Below are positions 27,113 to 36,918 of a stretch of DNA of 64,000 nt, piece by piece. Every line of letters starts with the position of its first letter. Position 1 is the stretch's first letter. The position numbers and the translations under genes are program-made. Source of the stretch: Streptomyces sp. P9-A2. GTDB lineage: Bacteria; Actinomycetota; Actinomycetes; Streptomycetales; Streptomycetaceae. The notes beneath the pieces are model-generated. The model searched no databases and was not told the DNA's origin. It saw only the letters and a program-made list of their open reading frames with translations. The stretch is taken from contig NZ_JAZIFX010000001.1 in the NCBI RefSeq assembly GCF_036634175.1, forward strand, positions 806,001-870,000, given 5' to 3'.

Positions 27113-27535
27113 TCAGGTGGACGCCTGGGAGCTGTCCTTCATCGCGCCCCAGCCGTGCCAGCGTTCGACCTCGATCCAGGCGCTGACCCGCGCCCGCACC
27201 CGGTCCGGGTACGGGTTGCCGGTGTAGTGCCGGGAGATACGGTCGATGTCGGCCAGGCCCTCGTCGTCGTTCAGCTCGACAACGCGGCCGATGAGGGTGA
27301 CGTGGGTGTACCAGTCGTCATCGGCCAGCACCGTGAGAGTGACGCGCGGGTCGCGGCGCAGGTGCTTCAGGCGTACCCGGCCCTCGTCCAGGCTGATCAG
27401 CACGCGACCGTCCTCCCACACGTACCAGGTGGGCGTGGAGACGGGCGTGCCGTCGGAGCGGAGGGTGGCCATGACACAGGGATTGGGGCGGCCCAGCAGG
27501 GCGTCGGCCTCGGGGGGCAGCGGGGGCTTGGACAT
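27113..27535 (-). CDS. PPOX-class F420-dependent oxidoreductase
   Basis: 140-residue split-barrel flavin/deazaflavin-binding protein. PNPCVMATLRSDGTPVSTPTWYVWEDGRVL is the characteristic first strand pair and RVRLKHLRRDPRVTLTVLADD the second; HYTGNPYPDRVRARVSAWIEVERWHGW closes the barrel. Relatives in actinomycetes use F420 or FMN to reduce small aromatic or alkene substrates; the exact cofactor cannot be told from sequence alone. Single-gene unit with its own terminator. Confidence 0.85.
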   Translation of the reverse strand: MSKPPLPPEADALLGRPNPCVMATLRSDGTPVSTPTWYVWEDGRVLISLDEGRVRLKHLRRDPRVTLTVLADDDWYTHVTLIGRVVELNDDEGLADIDRISRHYTGNPYPDRVRARVSAWIEVERWHGWGAMKDSSQAST

Positions 27536-27661
27536 ACGGACTCCTCGGAGGGTCTTCGGACAGGTCCCCGGACGTTGGCGCGTACGGGTGCTCGGGAGGG
27601 GATGCGGCGGACGCTGAGGGCGGCGGCACGGGCGGGCGGGGCGGGCGGCCGGGGCGGCCGT

Positions 27662-28549
27662 TCAGGCGGGGGGTTCGTCGAAGCCGGCGTAGTAGGCGGC
27701 GGCCATGTCCTCGTCACCGTGCCCCTGGGCGGCGGCACGTTCCAGGCGTTCGGCGCCGGCCGCGGCCACGTCCAGACGTACACCGTGCTGTTCGCCGGCC
27801 CGGACGATCAGACGGGCGTCCTTGGCCGCGGTGTTCACGGCGAACTGGGCCGGGGACAGCCGCCCGTCGAGGATCAGCCCCGCCTTGGCCCGCAGGTAGC
27901 CCATGTCGAGCGGGCCACCGGCGATGAGGTCGAAGAAGCCGTCGGGCTCGACGTCCAGCGCCTTGGCCAGGGCGAGGGTCTCACCCACCGCCGATGTGGC
28001 CGCCAGGACCCAGCTGTTGACCACCAGCTTGAGGCGGGTGGCGCTGCCGTCCGCTCCGTCCTCCCCGGTCCACACGGTGCGGGAGCCGACGGCGTCGAAC
28101 ACCGGCGTCACCGTGTCCCGGCCCTCGGCCGGTCCGGCGGCGAGCACGGTCAGCTGTCCCGCCTCGGCGGGCTGACGGGTGCCCAGCACCGGGGCGTCGT
28201 AGAAGAGCAGACCGTGCTCGCGCGCGAAGCCGGCCAGCTCGGCGACACCCTCGAGACCGGCGGTGGTGGACTGCGCCCAGACGCTTCCGCGCCGCAGCGC
28301 GGGTGCGGCCAGCCGCATCGTCTCCAGGGTGGCGGAACCGTCGTACAGCATGGTCAGGACGACATCGGCGGACTCGACCGCCTCGGCGGGGGTGCCGGCG
28401 ATGTGCGCGCCGTCGGCCACGAGCGGGTCGGCCTTGGCACGGGTGCGGTTCCAGACGTGGACGGTGTGGCCGGCACGGGCGAGGTTGCGGGCCATCGCCG
28501 CACCCATGATGCCGGTGCCCAGGACGCTCACGGTGAGCTCGTCGGTCAT
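27662..28549 (-). CDS. NAD(P)-dependent beta-hydroxyacid dehydrogenase
   Basis: 295-residue member of the 3-hydroxyisobutyrate dehydrogenase group. The Rossmann loop VLGTGIMGAAMARNLARAGH is at residues ~8-27, NRTRAK follows beta-2 (R preferred for NADP), and the substrate-binding signature appears as DAPVLGTRQPAEAGQL, where canonical members have DAPVSGG. The catalytic lysine is in KLVVNSWVLA. These enzymes reduce or oxidise short beta-hydroxyacids or semialdehydes. Start ATG 28549 gives the compact family N-terminus; the upstream frame is an Arg-rich run from repetitive DNA. Confidence 0.85.
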   Translation of the reverse strand: MTDELTVSVLGTGIMGAAMARNLARAGHTVHVWNRTRAKADPLVADGAHIAGTPAEAVESADVVLTMLYDGSATLETMRLAAPALRRGSVWAQSTTAGLEGVAELAGFAREHGLLFYDAPVLGTRQPAEAGQLTVLAAGPAEGRDTVTPVFDAVGSRTVWTGEDGADGSATRLKLVVNSWVLAATSAVGETLALAKALDVEPDGFFDLIAGGPLDMGYLRAKAGLILDGRLSPAQFAVNTAAKDARLIVRAGEQHGVRLDVAAAGAERLERAAAQGHGDEDMAAAYYAGFDEPPA

Positions 28550-28807
28550 GACCTCGGCTTTCTGTCGATCGGCCGGTCCGGGACGCACCCCCGGACCGGT
28601 TCGCGCCACCTGTTCCCGCGGCCCGCGCGTACGGTCCTCGCGTACCACCCGTTCGCACGGCCCGTACGTACCACCCGTCCGTCTACGCACAACCCGTTGG
28701 CACGGCCCGTTGCTCCGGCGCTCGCGCAGGAGCCGCGCATGCGCCCCGTTCGTACGTCTTGGTCATTGTGCGACAGCCGGCTCAGGGTGCGCCTGTCGGC
28801 ACGGGCG

Positions 28808-28828
28808 TCCGCCGTCCCGTCCGCCCGC
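28808..28828. repeat. 21-bp direct repeat, left copy
   Basis: Identical to 28996-29016, which reaches the stop codon of the ROK regulator. The two copies flank the 163-bp segment with inverted ends. Confidence 0.8.
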
Positions 28829-28839
28829 CAGGGCCTGTC

Positions 28840-29002
28840 CGGCGGATCAAGTCGGAGGTGACCGGCGGTATCCGTCCAGCCGGGGCGAACGGGAGCCGGT
28901 GCGTTCAGCCGCACGGCGGAGGAGTGCGCCGACGCGATGGGGCCCTGTTCGAAGAGCTCGGGGAGGGCGTGCCGGCCCCCGCGTCTTCGGCATGATCCGC
29001 CG
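28840..29002. mobile_element. MITE-like 163-bp insert
   Basis: Bounded by a perfect 10-bp inverted repeat (CGGCGGATCA at 28840-28849 and its complement at 28993-29002) and overlapped on each side by a 21-bp direct repeat. The interior has no complete gene. Shape fits a non-autonomous transposable element or its scar; no transposase of the matching type is in the window. Confidence 0.45.
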
Positions 29003-29016
29003 TCCCGTCCGCCCGC
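28996..29016. repeat. 21-bp direct repeat, right copy
   Basis: Second exact copy of 28808-28828. It ends on the first base of the ROK gene stop codon (minus strand). Confidence 0.8.
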
Positions 29017-30254
29017 TACGCCAGGGTCCCCAGCGGGTCGTCCAGGACCGGCTGCCAGGCGAGTTCGGCGGCTCCGGCCAGGCTGTTGTGAGCCAGCGTG
29101 CACGCCAGAATGGGGACGCCACCGCTGCGGCCCCACAGACTGCGGTCGGCGACGACGGCGCGCAGCCGGTCGGGGGCGGCGGCCAGGAGGGTGCCGTGCA
29201 GGCCGCCGAGGATGATCCTGTCCGGGTTGAGGATGTTCACCAGGCCGGCGAGGCCCAGCCCCAGGCGGTCGACGAGGGTGGCGACGGCGGAACGGACGGC
29301 AGGGTCGTCGTAGTGCTCGCGGATCAGCGTGTCGGCCTGCTTCAGAAGGGACACCTCGGGGCCGGGTTCACGTCCGGCCGCGGTGAGGAGGGCCAGCGGG
29401 TCCGCCTCCACGTCGAGACAGCCCCGGCTGCCGCAGTGGCAGGGCCGGCCCCCTGGGTTGACGGGGACGTGGCCGACCTCCAGGGCGAGGCCGGAACTGC
29501 CGGTGTGCAGACGGCCGTCGAGCACCAGCGCGCCGCCGACGCCCCGGTGGCCGGTGGCCACGCACAGCAGGTCGCGCGCGCCGCGCCCGGCGCCGTGCCG
29601 GTGTTCGGCGAGGGCGGCGAGGTTGACGTCGTTGCCGGCGAAGGCGGGGCCGTCGAGGCCGGCGGCGCGCACCCGCTCGGCGAAGATCTCCCTGACCGCG
29701 GCTCCCGCGGGCCAGGCGAGGTGCATCGGGTTGAGTGCCAGCCCTTCGGGTTCCGCCATCGCGGACGGTACGGCGAGCCCCGCTCCGACGCAGCGGCGTC
29801 CGGTCTCCCGGAGCAGGTCCGCGCCGGCCGCGACGACGGAGCCGAGCACCTTCGCCGGGTCGGCGTCGACGACCTCACAACCGGGGGCGGTGGCCACGAT
29901 CCGGCCGCCGAGGCCGACCAGGGCGGCCCGGAAGCCGTCGGCGTGCACCTGCGCGGCCAGCGCCACCGGACCGTCCTCGGCCACCGAGAGCCGGTGCGAG
30001 GGGCGGCCCTGGGAGCCGGCCGCGGCGCCGGGCCGCGCGTCGACCCGGATCAGGCCGAGCGCCTCGAGTTCGGCGGCGACCGCACCGGCCGTCGCCCGCG
30101 TCACGCCCAGCTCCGCGGTGAGCACCGCGCGGGTCGGCGCACGCCCGGTGTGCACGAGCTCCAGCGCGGGACCGAGCGCACCGCGCCCTCGGTCCAGCCG
30201 TGTCCTCGAGGTGGTTCCTTCCCCCGTCGGCCGGGGGTCCGCCGTCCCTCTCAT
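29016..30254 (-). CDS. ROK-family transcriptional regulator
   Basis: 412-residue NagC/XylR-type regulator. Winged helix N-terminus (ALELVHTGRAPTRAVLTAELGVTRATAGAVAAELEALGLI, ~30-70), then a ROK domain with the zinc-binding signature PCHCGSRGCLDVEAD and a GLALEVGHVPVNP stretch. The first kinase phosphate-loop is degraded (ALVGLGGRIV), as expected for a regulator rather than a sugar kinase. The ATG overlaps the stop of the upstream AlkB-like gene by 4 bases (ATGA), so the two are translationally coupled. No sugar genes flank it. Confidence 0.88.
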   Translation of the reverse strand: MRGTADPRPTGEGTTSRTRLDRGRGALGPALELVHTGRAPTRAVLTAELGVTRATAGAVAAELEALGLIRVDARPGAAAGSQGRPSHRLSVAEDGPVALAAQVHADGFRAALVGLGGRIVATAPGCEVVDADPAKVLGSVVAAGADLLRETGRRCVGAGLAVPSAMAEPEGLALNPMHLAWPAGAAVREIFAERVRAAGLDGPAFAGNDVNLAALAEHRHGAGRGARDLLCVATGHRGVGGALVLDGRLHTGSSGLALEVGHVPVNPGGRPCHCGSRGCLDVEADPLALLTAAGREPGPEVSLLKQADTLIREHYDDPAVRSAVATLVDRLGLGLAGLVNILNPDRIILGGLHGTLLAAAPDRLRAVVADRSLWGRSGGVPILACTLAHNSLAGAAELAWQPVLDDPLGTLA

Positions 30255-30943
30255 GAGGGCGATTCTCCCATGATCGCGACCGCGTCCGGTGACCGGCCGC
30301 TGACCCGGAGTGTGATGTTCAGCCTGCCATTCAGCCCCAGCTCCGGCGGCGCCGTGCCCGCGTGCACGCGCGGGACCCCGTGATACGCCGCCCGCGACGG
30401 CCCGCCGAAGACGAAAAGGTCACCGCTGCGCAGTTCGACGTCCGTGTAGGGGCGGGTCCGGGCCCGGGGATTGCCGAAGCGGAAGACGCAGGTGTCGCCG
30501 AGGCTCAGCGACACCACGGGCGCGTCGCTCTCCTCGTCCCCGTCACGGTGCATGCCCATGCGGGCGTCGGCGTCGTAGAAGTTGATCAGGGCGATGTCGT
30601 ACGCGGTCCCCGCCGGCGCCGCGTCCGGGCCGAGCGCGTCGGTCACCGCGCGGCGGCCCAGTTCGCCGAGGCGGGCGGGGAACGGCTTGACCGGGGCGCC
30701 GTCGCCGTCGACGACGGTGCGCGCATAGCCGTACGGGTACCAGTGCCATCCCAGGCACACCTGCCGGGCGGTCATCGTGCCACCGCCGGGTGTGCGGACC
30801 GTGCGCAGTCCGGCGGGCGGGCGGGCCCACGCGCGGCACGCGTCGAGCAGGGTGCGCTGTGTCCGGGCGTCCAGCCAGTCCGGCACGTGCACCGCGCCGG
30901 GCGCGACCTCGGCGCGGGGCCGGGGGAAGAGCTCGCCGTCCAT
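30251..30943 (-). CDS. alkB: AlkB-like 2-oxoglutarate/Fe(II) dioxygenase
   Basis: 230-residue DNA/RNA repair dioxygenase that removes alkyl groups from bases. The Fe(II) triad is seen as H and D in MGMHRDGDEES and H in AAYHGVPRV; the 2-oxoglutarate arginines lie in NGRLNITLRVSGR. WHWYPYGYARTVVDGDGAP is a typical lid segment. Start is placed at ATG 30943 (MDGELFPR); the ATG at 30952 is three codons longer. It is the first gene of a pair with the ROK regulator, an odd functional partner. Confidence 0.88.
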   Translation of the reverse strand: MDGELFPRPRAEVAPGAVHVPDWLDARTQRTLLDACRAWARPPAGLRTVRTPGGGTMTARQVCLGWHWYPYGYARTVVDGDGAPVKPFPARLGELGRRAVTDALGPDAAPAGTAYDIALINFYDADARMGMHRDGDEESDAPVVSLSLGDTCVFRFGNPRARTRPYTDVELRSGDLFVFGGPSRAAYHGVPRVHAGTAPPELGLNGRLNITLRVSGRSPDAVAIMGESPS

Positions 30944-31016
30944 GGAATCCATCCTGCCCGACGGCCTCTCCTGCCCGGCACGGACCGGTTCGGGGCTCGG
31001 CTAGCCTGGTCGCACG

Positions 31017-32171
31017 ATGAACGACCGTATGACGACTGCGTGGGGTGCGCCGGTCCTGGCCCGCTTCCCCGAGGATCCCCGCGACGGGCTGCGCGCCTGG
31101 GACGCGTCCGACGAGTACCTGCTCGGGCATCTCGACCGGGAAGAGGTGCCGCTGGACGGCACGGTCGTGGTCGTCGGGGACCGGTGGGGGGCCCTCGTCA
31201 CGGCGCTCGCCGCGTACCGGCCGACGCAGATCACCGACTCCTGGCTGGGGCAGGAGGCCACCCGCGCGAACCTGGCGCGGGCCGGTGTCGAGCCGGGTAC
31301 GGTCCCGCTGCTCACCACGCAGGACCCGCCGCCGGACCGGATCGACGTGCTGCTGGTGCGGGTGCCCAAGAGCCTGGCGCTGCTGGAGGACCAGTTGCTG
31401 CGGCTGGCACCCGCGGTGCACGCCGGCACGGTCGTCGTCGGCACCGGCATGGTGAAGGAGATCCACACCTCGACGCTGAATCTCTTCGAGCGGATCATCG
31501 GCCCCACCCGGACCTCCCTCGCCGAGAAGAAGGCGCGGCTGATCCTCTGCACACCGGATCCGGCACTGGTGCGTCCCGCCACCTCCTGGCCGTACAGCTA
31601 TCGGCTGCCCGAGGACATCGGCGCGGTCTCCGGACGGACCGTCGTCAACCACGCGGGGGTCTTCTGCGCGGACCGGCTCGACATCGGCACCCGGTTCTTC
31701 CTCCGGCATCTGCCGCGGCCGCCGTCGGACCGGCCGGGTCTTCGGGTGGTGGACCTCGGGTGCGGCAACGGCGTCGTCGGTACGGCGGTGGCGCTGGCCG
31801 ATCCGCGAGTCGAGGTGCTGTTCGTGGACGAGTCGTTCCAGGCGGTGGCGTCCGCGCAGGCTACGTACCGGGCCAACGGCGTACCGGGGCATGCCGAGTT
31901 CCGGGTCGGCGACGGCCTGACGGGCGTGCCGGACTCCAGTGTCGACCTGGTGCTCAACAATCCGCCGTTCCACTCCCACCAGGCGACCAGCGACGCCGGC
32001 GCCCGGCGCATGTTCACCGGTGCCCGGCGTGCCCTGCGGCCCGGTGGTGAGCTGTGGGTGGTCGGCAACCGGCATCTGGGCTACCACGTGAAGCTGCGAC
32101 GGTTGTTCGGGAACAGCGAAGTGGTCGCGAGCGACCGGAAGTTCGTCGTGCTGAAGGCCGTGAAGCGGTAG
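31017..32171 (+). CDS. rlmG: RlmG/RsmC-type rRNA guanine methyltransferase
   Basis: 384-residue two-domain methyltransferase. The N-terminal ~200 residues form the degenerate, non-catalytic methyltransferase-like domain (ending in VNHAGVFCADRLDIGTRFFL). The C-terminal domain has the SAM motif VVDLGCGNGVVG and the N6/N2-guanine motif LNNPPF with a following HSHQATSD. This pattern belongs to RlmG/RsmC, which methylate guanines in 23S or 16S rRNA. Length is right for RlmG. It diverges from the AlkB-like gene with a 73-base spacer. Confidence 0.85.
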   Translation: MNDRMTTAWGAPVLARFPEDPRDGLRAWDASDEYLLGHLDREEVPLDGTVVVVGDRWGALVTALAAYRPTQITDSWLGQEATRANLARAGVEPGTVPLLTTQDPPPDRIDVLLVRVPKSLALLEDQLLRLAPAVHAGTVVVGTGMVKEIHTSTLNLFERIIGPTRTSLAEKKARLILCTPDPALVRPATSWPYSYRLPEDIGAVSGRTVVNHAGVFCADRLDIGTRFFLRHLPRPPSDRPGLRVVDLGCGNGVVGTAVALADPRVEVLFVDESFQAVASAQATYRANGVPGHAEFRVGDGLTGVPDSSVDLVLNNPPFHSHQATSDAGARRMFTGARRALRPGGELWVVGNRHLGYHVKLRRLFGNSEVVASDRKFVVLKAVKR

Positions 32172-32382
32172 GACGGATTTCCCCGGGGCCGGGGCCGGGC
32201 CGTACCCGGCCGGACCGGGGCGTCCACCGCTCGCTCCTGGCCGGAGCGGTCACGGTGGAACGGATGACCGTCATGGTCCGGGCGGGGGCGGGTGGGGCCT
32301 GGAGGGTGCCCACTGGTCCCGGTGGTCCCGGTGGTCCCGGAGTAGCGTCGGCCGCCCGGAGGGCGGGCCCCGCGGTGTCATC

Positions 32383-32422
32383 GGGGTCCCCCTGCTCGAG
32401 CGGAGCCGAGAGCTTGGGGGAG
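32383..32422. repeat. dispersed hairpin repeat, copy 1
   Basis: Pattern GGGGTCCCCCTGCTCGAG...CGAGAGCTTGGGGGAG; both arms pair. Same family as 32490-32521 and, inverted, 54454-54494. Confidence 0.85.
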
Positions 32423-32489
32423 CGTGCGATCGCAAGGCGGAGGGTCGCCCGTGTACCGGGTGTACGTGGGCGACCCCGACAACGCGGTT

Positions 32490-32521
32490 GGGGTCCCCCC
32501 TGCTCGAAGAGCTTGGGGGAG
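32490..32521. repeat. dispersed hairpin repeat, copy 2
   Basis: Shortened copy of the same element, lacking the central CGGAGCCGAG-type loop. Confidence 0.85.
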
Positions 32522-32636
32522 TGCGTGCCGGACGCCGCGGGGCAGGCGGGACCTTCGAAACACGCCCTAGGCTGGCAGTGCGGCCACGCGGGCCGGGTCG
32601 CGGTACGGCGGCGCGGGCCGGAGCAGGGAGGCTGTG

Positions 32637-34472
<1,836 letters not shown>

Positions 34473-34749
34473 GGTTCAGTGGCCGTGGCCTTCGCCTTGG
34501 CCGCCATAGCCGTCGCCGTCGCCGTCGCCGTCGCCGGGATGATCCGAGGTGCCGGTGTCCGGTGCGTCCGAACCGCTCCGGGCAGGCAGGTGCGGTACGG
34601 CCGCCGGGCGCGGCGGCGGGGTGCGCGAACATACCGGGCTGACCACGCGTACCGTGGGCACCTGGTGATTCCCGGTCCGCGGCGCGGGTGTGCCCAGCGG
34701 GCCCCGGACGCGCGGACCCTGCTCCACCACACCACCGCGGGAGAGACGA
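34473..34749. other. intergenic region with 6-bp tandem repeat
   Basis: 277 bases. A (GCCGTC)4 run lies at about 34509-34534. Both strands can be read through part of it as low-complexity peptide, but no start with a ribosome site supports a gene. The promoter of the PAP2 gene is expected near its right end. Confidence 0.35.
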
Positions 34750-35415
34750 ATGAGCGAGCCGACCACCACCGACCAGGGCGGAGCCCGCCCGCTCACGACG
34801 CCTGTGCCCCCTGCCGACGGCCTCCGCCGGGTGGTGTCCGCCGTCCTCAGTGATCTCAGGTCCGTCGACGGCGCCCTGTACGCGGCGGTGGCCGCCACCC
34901 CCACCCCCACCCTCGACCGGGCGCTGCGCCGTCTCTCGCACGCCGCCGACCACTCGAAGATCTCGTTCGCCGTCGCCGGCGCCCTCGCCCTGGGCGGGTC
35001 GCGGTCGCGCCGGGCCGCGCTCGTCGGGGTCGGGGCCATAGCGGTGGCGTCGGCCTCGGCCAACATCCTCGGCAAGCGCCTCGTCCGCAGGGACCGGCCG
35101 GACCGGGAGGCGGCCCGGGTGACCGTGGACCGGCACGTCCCGATGCCGACATCGGCCTCCTTCCCGTCCGGGCACACCGCGTCGGCGGTCGCCTTCGCCA
35201 CCGCCGTCGGTACGGTCCTGCCCACCGCCTCCGTCCCGCTCGGCGCACTGGCCGGCGCGGTCGGCTACTCACGCATCCATACGGGCGTGCACTACCCGGG
35301 TGATGTCGCCGCCGGCGCGGTTCTCGGCATCGCGAGCGCGGCCACCGCCCTCGCCGTGGCATCGGCCCGTCTCCCCCACTCGTACGGGAACTCGAGACCG
35401 ACGTGGAGTCAGTGA
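34750..35415 (+). CDS. PAP2-family membrane phosphatase
   Basis: 221-residue phosphatidic acid phosphatase type 2 protein. The three catalytic motifs are in order: GKRLVRRDRP, then FPSGHTASA, then YSRIHTGVHYPGDV, which together bind and cleave a lipid phosphate. Four or five membrane spans are visible. Relatives act on undecaprenyl pyrophosphate or phosphatidic/phosphatidylglycerol phosphate. ATG at 34750 follows GAGAGACGA. It is transcribed in the same direction as GH15 but after a 277-base gap. Confidence 0.87.
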   Translation: MSEPTTTDQGGARPLTTPVPPADGLRRVVSAVLSDLRSVDGALYAAVAATPTPTLDRALRRLSHAADHSKISFAVAGALALGGSRSRRAALVGVGAIAVASASANILGKRLVRRDRPDREAARVTVDRHVPMPTSASFPSGHTASAVAFATAVGTVLPTASVPLGALAGAVGYSRIHTGVHYPGDVAAGAVLGIASAATALAVASARLPHSYGNSRPTWSQ

Positions 35416-35456
35416 CCGGCATCCGTCCCGGGTACTGCCACCGAAGGCCCGGTCGT

Positions 35457-35621
35457 TCACTCGTACGGCTTGCGGGACTCGAAGGCGTCGGCGCCGGGGC
35501 GGTGGACGTGGCACAGGCTCTCCGTGCCGCCCGCGGAAGCGGCCGTGGCGGCCTCACCGCGGGTGCGGCCGACGCGGAGACCGCGGGTGGCACGCTCGGC
35601 GTGCTCTGCGCGGGCGCTCAT
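35457..35621 (-). CDS. small ORF coupled to Gfo/Idh oxidoreductase
   Basis: 54 codons starting ATG at 35621, overlapping the TGA of the oxidoreductase by ATGA. The peptide is hydrophilic (MSARAEHAERATRGLRVGRT start, SLCHVHRPGADAFESRKPYE end) with one cysteine and two histidines close together. No family recognised. The stop-start overlap and strand favour a real translationally coupled gene; otherwise chance. Confidence 0.45.
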   Translation of the reverse strand: MSARAEHAERATRGLRVGRTRGEAATAASAGGTESLCHVHRPGADAFESRKPYE

Positions 35622-36733
35622 GCGTGCCCCTTCGGGGCCCAGTCGGGGTGGCCGCCGTGCATGGCCGTGTGGAAGGGGTCGCCGGCCGCGATCTCGCCGG
35701 CCCGCACCGGGTGGCCGGTGAACGCGGCCTTGTACAGGGCTGCGGCGAACTCGAGGGTGGCCCGGGCCTCCTGGCCGCTGCCCGGCGGCCGGACCCCGGC
35801 GTCGTAGGCGTCGAGGAGGGCGCCGAGCTGGGCCGTGTGCGAGCTGGGTACGTCGTGCGGCGGGATGTGCCAGGCGGCGGCGCGTTCGGCGGGGACGTGC
35901 CGCGCCGGGGTGTACGACCAGTCGTCGTTGCGGTGTCCGTACAGGTGGGTGAGCTCGACCGTGGCGTCGGCGCAGTCCACGCGGACGCGGCTCACCTCGT
36001 CCGGCGAGAGCACGCTGTTGACGACGGTGGCGAGGGCGCCGCCGCGGAAGCGGACCAGGGCGGTGGAGACGTCCTCGCTCTCGGTGTCGTGGACGAGCCG
36101 GCCCGCCATGGCCCGTATCTCCTCCCACGGGCCGAGGAGATGGAGCAGCAGGTCGTACTGGTGGATGCCGTGCCCCATCGTCGGCCCGCCGCCCTCGGTG
36201 GCCCACCGCCCGCGCCAGGGGACGGCGTAGTACGCGGCGTCCCGGTGCCAGGTGGTCTGGCAGTGCGCGACCAGCGGGGTACCCAGCGCGCCGCTCGCGA
36301 TCAGCTCCCGGGCGTGGACGGAGCCCGAACCGTAGCGGTGCTGGAAGATCACGGAGGCGTACGCGTCCGACGCGTCCTCCGCCGCCGCGATCTCGTCGTA
36401 CTCGGCGAGCGACAGGCACAGCGGCTTCTCACACAGCACCCAGGCGCCGGCCCGGAGCGAGGCCACCGTCTGCTCCCGGTGCAGCGACGGCGGCGTTCCG
36501 ATCAGCACCAGGTCGGGGCGTACCGCGTCGAGCATCGCGTCCATCGAGGCGTACCCGGCGATCTGCTCGCCGGCCAGTTCCCCAAAAGCCTCGAGCCGGC
36601 CCGGGTCCACATCGACTGCGGCCACGAGTTCGGTGCGGTCGGCGTGGGCCCGCAGCGCCGGCAGGTGGCTGTCGGCGACGATGGCGCCGGTGCCGACGAC
36701 GGCGACTCGGCGGCGGACAGGGGGCAGGGACAT
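35618..36733 (-). CDS. Gfo/Idh/MocA family oxidoreductase
   Basis: 371-residue NAD(P)-dependent sugar or inositol dehydrogenase-like protein. N-terminal Rossmann domain VAVVGTGAIVADSHLPALRAH (~9-29), then VLIGTPPSLHREQTVASLRAGAWVLCEKPLC, with EKP carrying the catalytic lysine. The C-terminal alpha/beta domain has GGGPTMGHGIHQYDLLLHLLG, the usual substrate-site D/H pair. ATG 36733 has GGAGGAG at ideal distance. A LacI-type operator-like dyad lies ~75 bases upstream, suggesting sugar-responsive control. No transporter is adjacent. Confidence 0.87.
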   Translation of the reverse strand: MSLPPVRRRVAVVGTGAIVADSHLPALRAHADRTELVAAVDVDPGRLEAFGELAGEQIAGYASMDAMLDAVRPDLVLIGTPPSLHREQTVASLRAGAWVLCEKPLCLSLAEYDEIAAAEDASDAYASVIFQHRYGSGSVHARELIASGALGTPLVAHCQTTWHRDAAYYAVPWRGRWATEGGGPTMGHGIHQYDLLLHLLGPWEEIRAMAGRLVHDTESEDVSTALVRFRGGALATVVNSVLSPDEVSRVRVDCADATVELTHLYGHRNDDWSYTPARHVPAERAAAWHIPPHDVPSSHTAQLGALLDAYDAGVRPPGSGQEARATLEFAAALYKAAFTGHPVRAGEIAAGDPFHTAMHGGHPDWAPKGHA

Positions 36734-36805
36734 CGGCACTCCTCCGAACGGTCGGCGGGCACACGCTGCCGACGGGCTCCCGGAGGAGTCCTCGCCGAGC
36801 ATCTA

Positions 36806-36817
36806 GAAAGCGCTTGC
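36806..36817. promoter_or_regulatory. LacI-type operator-like dyad
   Basis: GAAAGCGCTTGC, centred on the palindrome AAGCGCTT, resembles the GAAAGCGCTTTC-type sites bound by LacI-family regulators. It lies upstream of the Gfo/Idh gene (start 36733) and after the stop of the response regulator. Confidence 0.5.
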
Positions 36818-36918
36818 ACCCGCTGCTCGACCCTAGATCCGGGCGCAGACGGGGACAACCCCGCACCGTGGGCGGGTTCGCCCCGCACGAGGTCGCGCCG
36901 GGGCGCCGGCCCATACCT

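Larger units (their letters stand above)
28550..29015. other. repeat-rich intergenic stretch
   Basis: 466 bases without a gene. The left third (about 28600-28760) is built of degenerate copies of a CACCCGTTCGCACGGCCCGTACG-like unit. The right part contains the MITE-like insert described separately. The promoter of the dehydrogenase at 28549 would lie among the degenerate units. Confidence 0.5.
32172..32636. other. repeat-bearing intergenic region
   Basis: 465 bases with no gene. It holds a GGTCCCGGT tandem run at about 32310-32340, two copies of a dispersed hairpin repeat, and between them a stem (32442-32456 with 32462-32476) that pairs fully if G-U pairs are allowed. The promoter and the ribosome site (GCAGGGAGG) of the GH15 gene are at its right end. 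Confidence 0.6.
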
